Below are positions 43,860 to 52,276 of a stretch of 64,000 nt of DNA, piece after piece. The position numbers and the translations under genes are program-made. How positions within the stretch are numbered: position 1 is the first letter of the stretch; each line of letters starts with the position of its first letter. The notes below the pieces were generated by a model, which saw only the letters and a list, made by a program, of their open reading frames with translations, made no database searches and was not told the DNA's origin. The stretch comes from Candidatus Eiseniibacteriota bacterium (lineage in GTDB: Bacteria; Eisenbacteria; RBG-16-71-46; CAIMUX01), in assembly GCA_016712505.1 (NCBI GenBank), contig JADJQY010000001.1:930001-994000 (forward strand), written 5' to 3'.

Positions 43860-45551
43860 TTGTACTTCGGGAGAAACGTGCTCGCCACCCGCCGTACCAC
43901 ACGTGCCGTTGCCGTCGCCTTCGCTAGTATCGCCTTGATGACCGCCGTCGCCTTCGCCCTCCTAGGGGCCCCGGTTACGGCCTCGCCCGCACACGCGGGC
44001 CAACCCGCGCTCGAAGCCCGCGCCGAGGTGGCGTCCCAGCTCGTGCGTGCGACCCCGTCCTCCCAGCTCTCCGGCCGCGGTGGGCGACGCGAGGCGACGT
44101 ACCTGGCCCCGGCAGAGCTCCAGGCGCGGCGAGAGCGGCTTCTGGACGGTGCGAACGGCTCCAGGTCCGTGGCCGGACGTGGATCCGCGTTCCGTGCCGC
44201 CAGCAGCGCGGCCAGCAGCGCCGCCAGCAGCGCGGCCAGCAGCGCCGGCGCGGGCGCCGGCCCCGGCCCGGCGGAGTATCGCTTCAACGATACCGTCGAC
44301 TCACTGCTCGCCTGTCTCCTCGGTCCCGACGTCAACGTCATCACGGCCAACCTGATCTCCCGCGAGAACTCCGCCGGAGTCTTCAGCGGTGCGCTGAATG
44401 TCCTCGGGTTCGATTCCGGGATCATTCTGAGCAGTGGGGACATCGCCGGTCTTGCCGGACCGAACCAGTCGGACTCGTTCACCACGGACAACAATCGGGA
44501 TGGCGATCTGGATCTCGATGCTCTGATTCCGGGGTACGAGACCTTCGACGCCACCGTTCTGGAGTTCGACTTCGAGTGCACCACTGCGCAGGAGATCTCG
44601 TTCCAGTATGTGTTCGCGTCCGAGGAGTACAACGAGTACGTCGACTCTCCGTTCAACGACGTCTTCGGCTTCTTCCTGAACGGTGTCAACATCGCCACCG
44701 TCCCGCTCGGCTGCAGCGATGCCGGAATTCCGGTGGCGATCAACAACCTCAACTGCGGAAATCCGTACGCGGGCAGCGGTCCCAACTGCGACTGCTACCG
44801 GAATAACGACCTCGACGATGGCGGTGGCGCGATCGACACGGAGATGGACGGCTTGACGCAGGTCTTCTTCGCCACGGGGACCATCCAACCGGGCTTGAAT
44901 CACCTGAAGATCGCCATCGCCGACGCCGGGGACCACATTCTCGATTCGAACGTCATGATTCGCTGCCAGAGCTTTGTCTGTGGCGGTCCGGCAGCCACCG
45001 GCGCCTGCTGTCTCCCGGGTAATCTCTGCGTGACCCTGGCGGAAGACGACTGCCTGGAGAATCTTGGCGACTGGAAGGGGGCGCTGGTTCCCTGCTCTCC
45101 CGATCCGTGTCACGAGCTCCGCGGGGCCTGCTGCTTCCCGGATCGGAACTGCCAGATCGAGGATCAGAATGGCTGTGCGCAGCGCGGTGGCACCTACCAG
45201 GGCGACTTGACGGTCTGTGATCCCGATCCCTGCCCGATCTCGAGCGGTGTCGAACCGAACGGGAGCGGGTTCCATCCCTTGGAGGTCGGTCAGATTCAGC
45301 CGATGCCGACCGACGGACCATTCGGGCTCACCTGGGAGCAGCCGATCGAGGCACGCGTGCGACTGACGGTGTGGGATGCCGTCGGACGCATGCACGGCGT
45401 GCTCTTCGACCGCGTGCAACCAGCCGGCCAGGCCAGGCACAGCTTCGATCTGCGCTCCAACTCCGGGACGGCGCTCCCTTCGGGGGTCTACTGGATCCGG
45501 GTGGAATCCGGCGGCGTGGGGGTGACCCGAAAGGTCGTGCTCGCGAACTGA
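43860..45551 (+). CDS. Secreted choice-of-anchor L domain protein with FlgD-like tail
   Basis: 563 residues from TTG 43860, preferred because AGGAGG is 4 bases upstream; ATG 43761 is an in-frame alternative without a site. Signal peptide, then an Ala/Ser linker of AASS repeats (DNA repeat 44198-44240). A choice-of-anchor L domain follows with LEFDFECTTAQEISFQYVFA, SEEYNEYV and PFNDVFGFFLNG. Then two Cys-rich repeats of the form GACC-x-C-x-C-x-G-x-C-x-PC, and a C-terminal FlgD/T9SS-like domain (VWDAVGRMHGVLFDRV, LPSGVYWIRVESGG). Likely surface exposed. Confidence 0.85.
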   Translation: MYFGRNVLATRRTTRAVAVAFASIALMTAVAFALLGAPVTASPAHAGQPALEARAEVASQLVRATPSSQLSGRGGRREATYLAPAELQARRERLLDGANGSRSVAGRGSAFRAASSAASSAASSAASSAGAGAGPGPAEYRFNDTVDSLLACLLGPDVNVITANLISRENSAGVFSGALNVLGFDSGIILSSGDIAGLAGPNQSDSFTTDNNRDGDLDLDALIPGYETFDATVLEFDFECTTAQEISFQYVFASEEYNEYVDSPFNDVFGFFLNGVNIATVPLGCSDAGIPVAINNLNCGNPYAGSGPNCDCYRNNDLDDGGGAIDTEMDGLTQVFFATGTIQPGLNHLKIAIADAGDHILDSNVMIRCQSFVCGGPAATGACCLPGNLCVTLAEDDCLENLGDWKGALVPCSPDPCHELRGACCFPDRNCQIEDQNGCAQRGGTYQGDLTVCDPDPCPISSGVEPNGSGFHPLEVGQIQPMPTDGPFGLTWEQPIEARVRLTVWDAVGRMHGVLFDRVQPAGQARHSFDLRSNSGTALPSGVYWIRVESGGVGVTRKVVLAN

Positions 45552-45629
45552 CCAGGCGCCGTCCTTCCGGATAGAGGCGGCTCGACACAGGGGAGACCCG
45601 GCACGGAATCAGCCGGTACCCGAAGCACC

Positions 45630-45662
45630 ATGGGGCGAGCCCGTAGAACGGGCCCGCCCCAT
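45630..45662 (+). terminator. Strong hairpin terminator
   Basis: ATGGGGCG (45630-45637) pairs with CGCCCCAT (45655-45662); inside it, after an A-C mismatch, GCCCGT pairs with ACGGGC around an AGA loop. It lies 78 bases past the choice-of-anchor gene and before a convergent gene, so it may act in both directions. Confidence 0.75.
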
Positions 45663-45784
45663 CTTCGTTCCACCTTCCGGAACCCCCTGGCGCCGGACAT
45701 AGGTCCCGCCGTCGTTACCGCTCGGACCGGCGATCCCGGCGGTCAGCGGCCGTGGTGGTTCCGCCCCTGTCCCCGGCCCCGGGT

Positions 45785-46480
45785 TCAGCGCTCCAGACTC
45801 GTCTGCGGTCCGAGGTCACCGGACTCGGTCAGGCTGACCCCGGTGATCAACGGGCTCTGGCCACGATCGGCGAGCCGAAACGCCACCGACTGCGCCGCAT
45901 CTCCGGGGAGGAGCGTTACCGAGGCGACCCGTTCCGACCCGAGGTAGGCATCCAGATGCGAGCCGTTCGCCCGCACTTCGACCCGATGCCTGCCCGTGAG
46001 GGATCCACGGGGGAGGATTGAAGTCGACTCGAGTTCCTCCGCGCTCAGCACGACGGTGTCTCCGCCATGCGCCCCCAGCTCCAAGGACCAGAGTTCTTTG
46101 CCGCGTGCATCGAATCCGATCAACGCGACGTCGGATGCGTCGCTCTTCTCATTGAGCAGATCGAACCCCAGATTCCAACTTCTAGGTAGCGGATGGGGTA
46201 TGCGCATGCTGGCTTCCCCGACCTCGGTGCCAACGGTCAGCCACTGATCGGCTCCGCGCGCGACGACCACCAGTTCCCCCTCCAGGGCGGCCCAGTGCGA
46301 CGGGACCTGACCGAGAGGGTCATGCGAGAGATCATCCGTGAAGATCGGCCGGTCCAGGCGGGGAGCGGCAGCCGGCGAGGTTTCGAGCGGGCGGGCCGCG
46401 AGGAGTTGGTTCGGCTGTCCCGCGACCGAGTGGGTGGCGAGCAGCAGGGCGGCGGTGAGAGCGAGCGGATAGGTACGCAT
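45785..46480 (-). CDS. Secreted protein of unknown function, lectin/DUF1080-like beta fold
   Basis: 231 residues with a signal peptide (cleavage near SVAGQ). The mature part reads like a concanavalin-type sandwich: FTDDLSHDPLGQVPSHWAALEGELVVVARG, then RHRVEVRANGSHLDAYLGSERV. Similar segments occur in carbohydrate-binding or DUF1080-like domains, but no catalytic site is visible. AAGGAG 7 bases before ATG 46480 supports the start. Monocistronic, convergent with the choice-of-anchor gene. Confidence 0.65.
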   Translation of the reverse strand: MRTYPLALTAALLLATHSVAGQPNQLLAARPLETSPAAAPRLDRPIFTDDLSHDPLGQVPSHWAALEGELVVVARGADQWLTVGTEVGEASMRIPHPLPRSWNLGFDLLNEKSDASDVALIGFDARGKELWSLELGAHGGDTVVLSAEELESTSILPRGSLTGRHRVEVRANGSHLDAYLGSERVASVTLLPGDAAQSVAFRLADRGQSPLITGVSLTESGDLGPQTSLER

Positions 46481-47085
46481 CTTCGGACTCCTTGCTTCTG
46501 GCGGTTAGCTTCTGGGTTTGCTGATTGCGAATTCAGAACCACGGAGTTCGGGTCGGCCGGTGCGTCACAAGGAATCTTCGCCCGCCCATCGATTTGGGCC
46601 GCGATCGCCACCGCGTCATGCGGTCTCGACGGCCCCCGGGAGGGCGGGAGGGCCCGCTTCCGTGCCTCAACTTCGTCCCGGACAAACCCTTGACGGGTTT
46701 TCGAGGCGAAACTAGCCTCCGGTGGCGTAGCGCGGGCGCTGGCCCCCAGACGCGTACCCCTCCGCCGGATGGCACACGCTCGCGGCAAGTTCGCGGGCAA
46801 CGCGGCCGGCCGATGGACGTATCGACTGGTCGTGAGGACAATCTCGCGACGGCTGTTTCGCGACGGCTGTCTCGCGACGGCCATCTCGCGAAGGCAGTCT
46901 CGTGACGGCCACTTCGGGTGGACCACGCGCGTGAGCCCCGCCTCACAACGGCCGTCTCGAAGTGACCGCGTCGCCAGACTCGTCACTGGAAGCCCGGCGT
47001 CGCAACGGCTGAACACGCGGGGCGCATCCGATCAGTCGGAGTGCCCCATTGCCGCCCATCCCGGCAGGAAGGACCCTGAAGTACC
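46481..47085. other. Intergenic region with tandem repeats
   Basis: 605 bases between a minus-strand gene and spt. Apart from the 14-bp tandem array at 46840-46909 and decayed copies up to about 47010, no gene, hairpin or promoter could be assigned. The spt ribosome site may be AGGAAGGA near 47066. Confidence 0.6.
46840..46909. repeat. Five 14-bp tandem repeats
   Basis: Five head-to-tail units with consensus NNTCTCGCGACGGC. The first two positions vary while the core TCGCGA is a palindrome. A partial sixth unit follows. The period is the same as in the array at 39593-39676, but the sequence is unrelated. Confidence 0.9.
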
Positions 47086-48402
47086 ATGGGACCCAATCGT
47101 ACCGGTTCCGAATCGCATGCGGAGTTTCGGGCCGCCAACCCCGCCTGCATCGGTTCTCCTGCGCCCGACCCGTCCTCCGCCGAGGCCGCGGGCGGACCGT
47201 CCGCACCCCGTCCCGACCTTTTCGACAAGTGCCGCGGCTTCACTCGAGCGAAGGAGGCGCAGGCCGCGGGCCTCTACCCGTACTTCATTCCCATCTCCGG
47301 CTCGGAGGGGACAGAGGTTCGGATCGAGGGGGAGCGCAAGATCATGCTCGGGTCGAACAACTACCTCGGACTCACCCATGATCCGCGGGTCCTGGACGCG
47401 GCGGAGGGTGCGGCTCGAACCTATGGGAGCGGCTGCACCGGCAGCCGGTTCCTCAACGGCACCCTCGATCTGCACGAGAAGCTCGAACGAGAGTTGGCCG
47501 AGTATGTCGGCAAGGAAGCGGCCCTGGTCTTTTCCACCGGATTCCAGACCAATCTGGGCATCATCGCCACGCTGGCTGGGCGCGACGATGCGGTGATCCT
47601 GGACAAGCTCGACCATGCCTGCATCATCGATGGGGCGATCCTCTCGCAGGCCAACGTCTATCGCTTCAATCACAACGACGTGGCGCACCTGGAAAACGTG
47701 ATGCAGCGGGTCGAACGGGAACTGCCCCGCGCGGGCAAGCTGGTGGTGGTCGACGGCATTTTCTCCATGGAAGGGGACATCGCCGATCTGCCCCGGATCA
47801 TCCCGGTAGTGCGGAAGTACGGGGCGCGGATCCTGGTCGATGAGGCCCATTCGGTGGGTGTGATGGGACCTGGGGGCTCGGGTGTGCACGAACACTTCGG
47901 GCTGAGCGACGACTGCGACCTCCTGATGGGGACCTTCAGCAAGTCGTTTGCCTCGATTGGCGGTTTCGCCGCCAGCACCGAAAACACGATCCACTATCTG
48001 AAGCACCACGCGCGCTCACTGATCTTCAGCGCCTCGATGCCTCCCTATGCGGTCGCAACCGTGCGCGAGGCGCTCCGCATCGCCCGGGCGGAGCCCGAGC
48101 GCCGCGATCGTCTCTGGGCGAATCAGCGACGGCTCAAGGACGGTCTCGAGGCGCTCGGCTTCAACCTGGGTACGACCACGACCCCGGTGGTTCCGGTCAT
48201 CGTGGGCGAGACGCAGAAGACCTTCGTCTTCTGGAAGACGTTGTTCGAAATGGGGGTGTTCACCAACCCGGTGATCCCGCCCGCCGTCCCGGAGCACACT
48301 TCCCGGATTCGGACCAGCCTGATGGCGACCCACACCGGCGAATTGATCGACGAAGCGCTCGAGATCTTCCAGCGGGCAGGCAAGAAGGTCGGACTGATCT
48401 AG
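47086..48402 (+). CDS. spt: Serine palmitoyltransferase-like alpha-oxoamine synthase
   Basis: 438 residues of the PLP-dependent alpha-oxoamine synthase family, with SNNYLGLTHDP, substrate/PLP-stacking His177 (DKLDHACIIDG), Asp252 (VDEAHSVGVMG) and the Schiff-base Lys286 (GTFSKSFASIGG). Relatives include KBL, BioF and SPT; the neighbouring ceramide-synthase-like and CerR-like genes argue for SPT, which condenses serine with acyl-CoA or acyl-ACP to 3-ketosphinganine. The N-terminal 45 residues are a low-complexity extension. First gene of the ceramide operon. Confidence 0.85.
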   Translation: MGPNRTGSESHAEFRAANPACIGSPAPDPSSAEAAGGPSAPRPDLFDKCRGFTRAKEAQAAGLYPYFIPISGSEGTEVRIEGERKIMLGSNNYLGLTHDPRVLDAAEGAARTYGSGCTGSRFLNGTLDLHEKLERELAEYVGKEAALVFSTGFQTNLGIIATLAGRDDAVILDKLDHACIIDGAILSQANVYRFNHNDVAHLENVMQRVERELPRAGKLVVVDGIFSMEGDIADLPRIIPVVRKYGARILVDEAHSVGVMGPGGSGVHEHFGLSDDCDLLMGTFSKSFASIGGFAASTENTIHYLKHHARSLIFSASMPPYAVATVREALRIARAEPERRDRLWANQRRLKDGLEALGFNLGTTTTPVVPVIVGETQKTFVFWKTLFEMGVFTNPVIPPAVPEHTSRIRTSLMATHTGELIDEALEIFQRAGKKVGLI

Positions 48403-48430
48403 GCCCGGCCGCGGAACCCGGCCGCCGAGC

Positions 48431-48490
48431 GGAGCCGAATGGAGCCGAGAGGAGTCGAGTGGCGCCGAGAGGAGCCGAGAGGAGCGGAGT
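48431..48490. repeat. Six 10-bp tandem repeats before the acyltransferase start
   Basis: Six decamers of consensus GGAGCCGAGA run from the spt stop into the next start codon. Most copies contain a Shine-Dalgarno-like GGAG, so several ribosome-site candidates lie in a row. Confidence 0.9.
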
Positions 48491-49670
48491 GCCCCTACCC
48501 GAGATCGCGGTCGAGGTGGCGCAGGACCCGGCGGTCCTGCGCGAGTTCATCCGATTGCCCTGGCGGATCTACCGCGGGGATCCGTACTGGGTCCCGCCGC
48601 TCCTCATCGACGTGGAGAAGCTGCTCGATCGGAAGAGGCACCCCTTTCACCGCCACGCAGAGGTCGAGTACTTCGTGGCCCGGCGCGCCGCCACTGCGCG
48701 GGCGAACCAGGTCCCGGGGTCCCACTCGGAGGGGCGTCCGGGAGAGGTGATCGGCCGCATTGCCGCCATCGTGAACCACGAGCACAACCGGGTCCACCAG
48801 GAGCAGACCGGGTTCTTCGGGTTCTTCGAGTCGATCGACGACCACCGGGTCACCGCCGCGCTGCTCAATGCCGCGGCGTCTTGGCTGCGGGAGCGCGGGA
48901 TGGAGCGGATGCGGGGGCCGGCCAACTTCTCGAGCAACGAGGAGTGGGGGCTGCTGATCGACGGCTTCGACTCGAGCCCGATGGTGATGATGACCTACAA
49001 CCCGCGTTACTACGCCGATCACCTCGAGCGGTGCGGGCTCGCCAAGGCGAAAGATGTCGTCGCCTACTCCCTCGGGGTCGCGAATCTGCCCGAGCGGCTG
49101 ATGGCCACGTTGCGCCGTATCCACCTGCAGTCGAAGGTCACGGTGCGCAAGCTGAACATGAAGCGATTCGACGCCGAGGTCGGAATCGTGCGGACGCTCT
49201 ACAACCAGGCCTGGGAGCGGAACTGGGGATTCGTGCCGATGACCGAGGCGGAGATCGATCACATGGCGCGGGAACTGAAGCCGGTCGTCGACCCCGATCT
49301 GGTGCTCTTCGCCGAGGTGGAGGGGAAGCCGATCGGGTTTGCCCTTGCATTGCCGAATGCCTACCAGGCGCTCAGGAAGGCAAACGGACGCCTGCTGCCG
49401 TTTGGCCTGATTCGCATCCTCCTCGAATCGAGGCGGATTCGGCATCTCCGTGTTCTGACTCTGGGAGTGCTGCCCCAGTACCGAAACCTCGGCGCGGACG
49501 CGCTCCTGTACCTGGGGCTCTGCGACTCGGCCGCGGCCAAGGGATACGTCGGATCCGAGCTTTCCTGGATCCTGGAGGACAATCTCCTGATGCGCCGGGC
49601 CATCGAGCGATTCGGCGCCCGCGTCTACAAGAGCTACCGCCTCTACGAACGCCCCCTGGCAAGGCACTGA
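48489..49670 (+). CDS. cerS: GNAT-fold bacterial ceramide synthase-like acyltransferase
   Basis: 393 residues from GTG 48489 with AGGAG just upstream; GTG 48459 adds ten residues. The N terminus FIRLPWRIYRGDPYWVPPL and C-terminal IRHLRVLTLGVLPQYRNLGADALLYL (acetyl-CoA-type loop) mark the long GNAT family to which bacterial ceramide synthase (Caulobacter bCerS) belongs. In that pathway it N-acylates the long-chain base intermediate. Assignment relies on family plus position between Spt and a CerR-like reductase. Confidence 0.75.
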   Translation: MPLPEIAVEVAQDPAVLREFIRLPWRIYRGDPYWVPPLLIDVEKLLDRKRHPFHRHAEVEYFVARRAATARANQVPGSHSEGRPGEVIGRIAAIVNHEHNRVHQEQTGFFGFFESIDDHRVTAALLNAAASWLRERGMERMRGPANFSSNEEWGLLIDGFDSSPMVMMTYNPRYYADHLERCGLAKAKDVVAYSLGVANLPERLMATLRRIHLQSKVTVRKLNMKRFDAEVGIVRTLYNQAWERNWGFVPMTEAEIDHMARELKPVVDPDLVLFAEVEGKPIGFALALPNAYQALRKANGRLLPFGLIRILLESRRIRHLRVLTLGVLPQYRNLGADALLYLGLCDSAAAKGYVGSELSWILEDNLLMRRAIERFGARVYKSYRLYERPLARH

Positions 49671-49788
49671 GGGATTGGTCGCCAAGAATCGGGCGCTAAA
49701 GATCGGGTTGAGGTGCGGACGAGGATTCGCCACACTGCCCCGCACGTCCGGCCCGAACCGGCCACCTAGACCCAAACCTCGCGAGCTC

Positions 49789-50862
49789 ATGAAACGAGAA
49801 ACGCTCAGCCCCTCAGCGGGAAGTACACAGGAAAGCCTGTTCGGATCGAGTGACCTCTACCTGGTGACCGGGGCGAGCGGTTTCGTCGGTTCGCACCTGG
49901 TCGAGCACCTGGTCAAGCGGGGGTATCGACTTCGCCTTCTGGTGCGGCCGAGCAGCCGGCTTCACTGGCTGGACGGGGTGCGCAAGGGAAACTCGGTGCA
50001 GCTCGCCGCCGGGGATGTGACCGACAAGGGATCGTGCGCCGGCGCCTGCTCCGGGGTGCGTGGTGTGTTTCATGTCGGCGGGCTGATTCGCGCCGGAAGT
50101 TCGCGCGAGTACCAGGCCGCGAACGCGCAGGGTACGCGAAACCTGGCCGAGGCGCTGGCCGAGCGCGGCCTGCGGGGCGGCTTCTTCGTCTACTGCTCGA
50201 GTCTCGCGGCCGGCGGCCCTGGCTTCGCCGTCGAGCACGACCCCAATCCGGTGCGCAGCGAGTCCGATCCCTCCACGCCGATCTCGCCCTACGGGCAGAG
50301 CAAGCTGGATGGGGAGATGGCGCTCCGAGAGGTGGCGGATGCCCACGGCACGTTTCGCCACGTGGTGCTGCGCCCTCCCGCGGTCTACGGCCCGCGCGAT
50401 GCCGGGATCCTCCCGCTCTGGAAACTCCTGCGCCAGGGGATCATGCCGGTGCCGGGAAAGCCTGGCGCCCGTCTGAGCATGGTGTTCATCGATGATCTCG
50501 TCTCCGCGCTGGTGCGCGTCGCCGAAGGAGGGGTGCGGGGTACCTACTACGTCGACGACGGCGAGGTCCACACCTGGGAGAAGATCGGGCTGCTTGCCGG
50601 GCAAATCATGTCGGTCGATCCCCGCATGGTCAAGGTCCCAGGATGGCTGGGGATGAGCCTGGCGCTCGGGGCGGAGTTCTGGGGGGCGCTCTCCCGGCAG
50701 GCTCCGCTCCTCAGTCGGGAGAAACTGCGGGAGCTTCGGCAGGACCACTGGGTCTGTTCGAGCGAGAAGGCTCGCGGCGCCTGGGGTTACACACCCCGGG
50801 TTCGCATCGAGGAGGGGTTGCGCGAGACGCTCGAGTGGTACCGCGCCAACCAATGGCTCTAG
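49789..50862 (+). CDS. cerR: CerR-like ceramide-pathway reductase (extended SDR)
   Basis: 357 residues from ATG 49789; the frame is open for 38 codons upstream but without family sequence. Rossmann motif TGASGFVGSHL and catalytic Tyr-x3-Lys in SPYGQSKLDGE. The C-terminal part (GMSLALGAEFWGALSRQAPLLSREKLRELRQ) fits 3-beta-HSD/epimerase-like reductases. In Caulobacter the SDR-type CerR reduces the 3-oxo group during ceramide formation; the same role is inferred from the operon. Confidence 0.75.
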   Translation: MKRETLSPSAGSTQESLFGSSDLYLVTGASGFVGSHLVEHLVKRGYRLRLLVRPSSRLHWLDGVRKGNSVQLAAGDVTDKGSCAGACSGVRGVFHVGGLIRAGSSREYQAANAQGTRNLAEALAERGLRGGFFVYCSSLAAGGPGFAVEHDPNPVRSESDPSTPISPYGQSKLDGEMALREVADAHGTFRHVVLRPPAVYGPRDAGILPLWKLLRQGIMPVPGKPGARLSMVFIDDLVSALVRVAEGGVRGTYYVDDGEVHTWEKIGLLAGQIMSVDPRMVKVPGWLGMSLALGAEFWGALSRQAPLLSREKLRELRQDHWVCSSEKARGAWGYTPRVRIEEGLRETLEWYRANQWL

Positions 50863-51773
50863 GAACGGCACTCCCGGCCCGGACGGACCTCGGTCGTTCC
50901 GGCAAACGGCCGCGCTACCACCCGCTCGATCAGATCACCCTGGCTTACGTCACGGCTTCGATCGTGATCCTCCTGATCGGCGGTGCGCGGATCCCGCACC
51001 AGTCGACGGAGCTTCTGCTCCACGGGCTGCTCCTGCTCGCACTCGGCCTCATCGGGTGGTTGCCCTCCCCGCGCCACCCGCTGCTCAGGTTCCTCCGCGA
51101 AGCCTACCCGCTGCTTCTCCTTGGCTGGTTCTATCGGGAGACTGCGATTCTCTCGCGCGCCTGGGGTGACCAGTATCATGACCCGATGATCCTGGATTGG
51201 GATCACGCCCTCTTCGGAGGACACCCGCACGTTTGGCTGCACCATGTCTTTCCTGCGGCCTGGCTCTCGGAGCTGTTGCACGCGTGCTATCTCCTCTACA
51301 TCCTGATGGTCCCAGGGCTCACCCTCACCCTGTACTTCGGCGGGCGGCTGCAGGCGTTTCGCGTCACCGCGACCACGATCGTCTTCACCTTTCTGGTCTG
51401 CTATCTCGGCTTCGTGCTCCTCCCGGTGAAGGGGCCCTGGTACACCTTCGCTCATCCGGAGGTGCGGAGCTTCGGGATCTTCCCTCCGCTGGTCTGGGGG
51501 ATGCTCGAGCGCGGCGCGGCCGTTGGGGCAGCGTTTCCCAGCTCCCATGTCGCCGCGTCGACCGCCGTGGCGATGATGGCGCGACGTGCTGGATCCCCGC
51601 TGGCTTGGGTGATGATCTCCCTCGCGGTCGGGATCTTCTTCGCCACGGTCTACGGGGGATTCCACTATGGCGTCGATGCGGTCGCCGGTCTGGTTGCCGG
51701 TCTGACCCTCGGTGCTCTGGGGCCACGGGTTCACCTCGCGCTGAGTCGCGACGGCGGCCCGGACTCGGCCTGA
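50853..51773 (+). CDS. PAP2/AUR1-like integral membrane enzyme
   Basis: 306 residues from ATG 50853, overlapping the reductase gene by 10 bases. About six TM helices. PAP2 motifs: FPSSHVAAST (core His) and YGGFHYGVD (His nucleophile and Asp), preceded by LPVKGPWYTF, similar to the PPWY motif of AUR1/inositol-phosphorylceramide synthases. The first PAP2 motif (KxxxxxxRP) is not evident, which also fits AUR1-like enzymes. It may add or remove a phospho-headgroup on the ceramide made by the upstream enzymes. Confidence 0.8.
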   Translation: MALGTALPARTDLGRSGKRPRYHPLDQITLAYVTASIVILLIGGARIPHQSTELLLHGLLLLALGLIGWLPSPRHPLLRFLREAYPLLLLGWFYRETAILSRAWGDQYHDPMILDWDHALFGGHPHVWLHHVFPAAWLSELLHACYLLYILMVPGLTLTLYFGGRLQAFRVTATTIVFTFLVCYLGFVLLPVKGPWYTFAHPEVRSFGIFPPLVWGMLERGAAVGAAFPSSHVAASTAVAMMARRAGSPLAWVMISLAVGIFFATVYGGFHYGVDAVAGLVAGLTLGALGPRVHLALSRDGGPDSA

Positions 51774-51804
51774 GCGAACCTTCGCGAGCGTCGCTGGGTC
51801 GAGC

Positions 51805-52275
51805 CTACCGGTGGAGGATGCGCAGAACCGGGGGCAGGATCACCACCGCCATGAGCCCCAGGGTGGCGGCGCCGAAGGGAAGGTAGGCTCCGAGGTCGCG
51901 GGTGAGGATCCCGAGCACCAGACCGGCCATCGCGCAGGCCTCGGCTCCCGCCAGCGCGACGATCACGTCGCGCTGAGCCCCCGCCGCCTGATCGCCCGAG
52001 GCTGCGTCCGACACCAACCGGTCGACGGCGGGGGAGACGCGCAGGCGCGTCCACATGGCCGAGAACAGTGCCGCGACCAGCCCCAGGGTTCCGAACATCC
52101 AGGTCAACGCCCCGGTCTCGCCGATCCGTGCCGTCCCGGAGTTGCTGCCGGACCCGCCCGATCCGAGGATCAGGTACAGCACCGCGCCGTAGAAGATCGG
52201 CGCGGTGCCGAAGCCAAACATCAGGATTGGGAGGACCCGTTGCAGCGCGGCGCGGCTGGGCGGAGCGGGGAGCAC
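51805..52275 (-). CDS. Four-TM membrane protein of unknown function
   Basis: 156 residues with four predicted TM helices (about 12-36, 56-74, 103-125 and 131-152) and a Gly/Ser-rich loop after the first. No family motif was recognised; the alternating small-residue helices faintly recall c-subunit-like proteins. It starts one base after the selenoprotein stop, so the two genes are almost certainly cotranscribed and may work together. Confidence 0.65.
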   Translation of the reverse strand: MLPAPPSRAALQRVLPILMFGFGTAPIFYGAVLYLILGSGGSGSNSGTARIGETGALTWMFGTLGLVAALFSAMWTRLRVSPAVDRLVSDAASGDQAAGAQRDVIVALAGAEACAMAGLVLGILTRDLGAYLPFGAATLGLMAVVILPPVLRILHR

Positions 52276-52276
52276 C

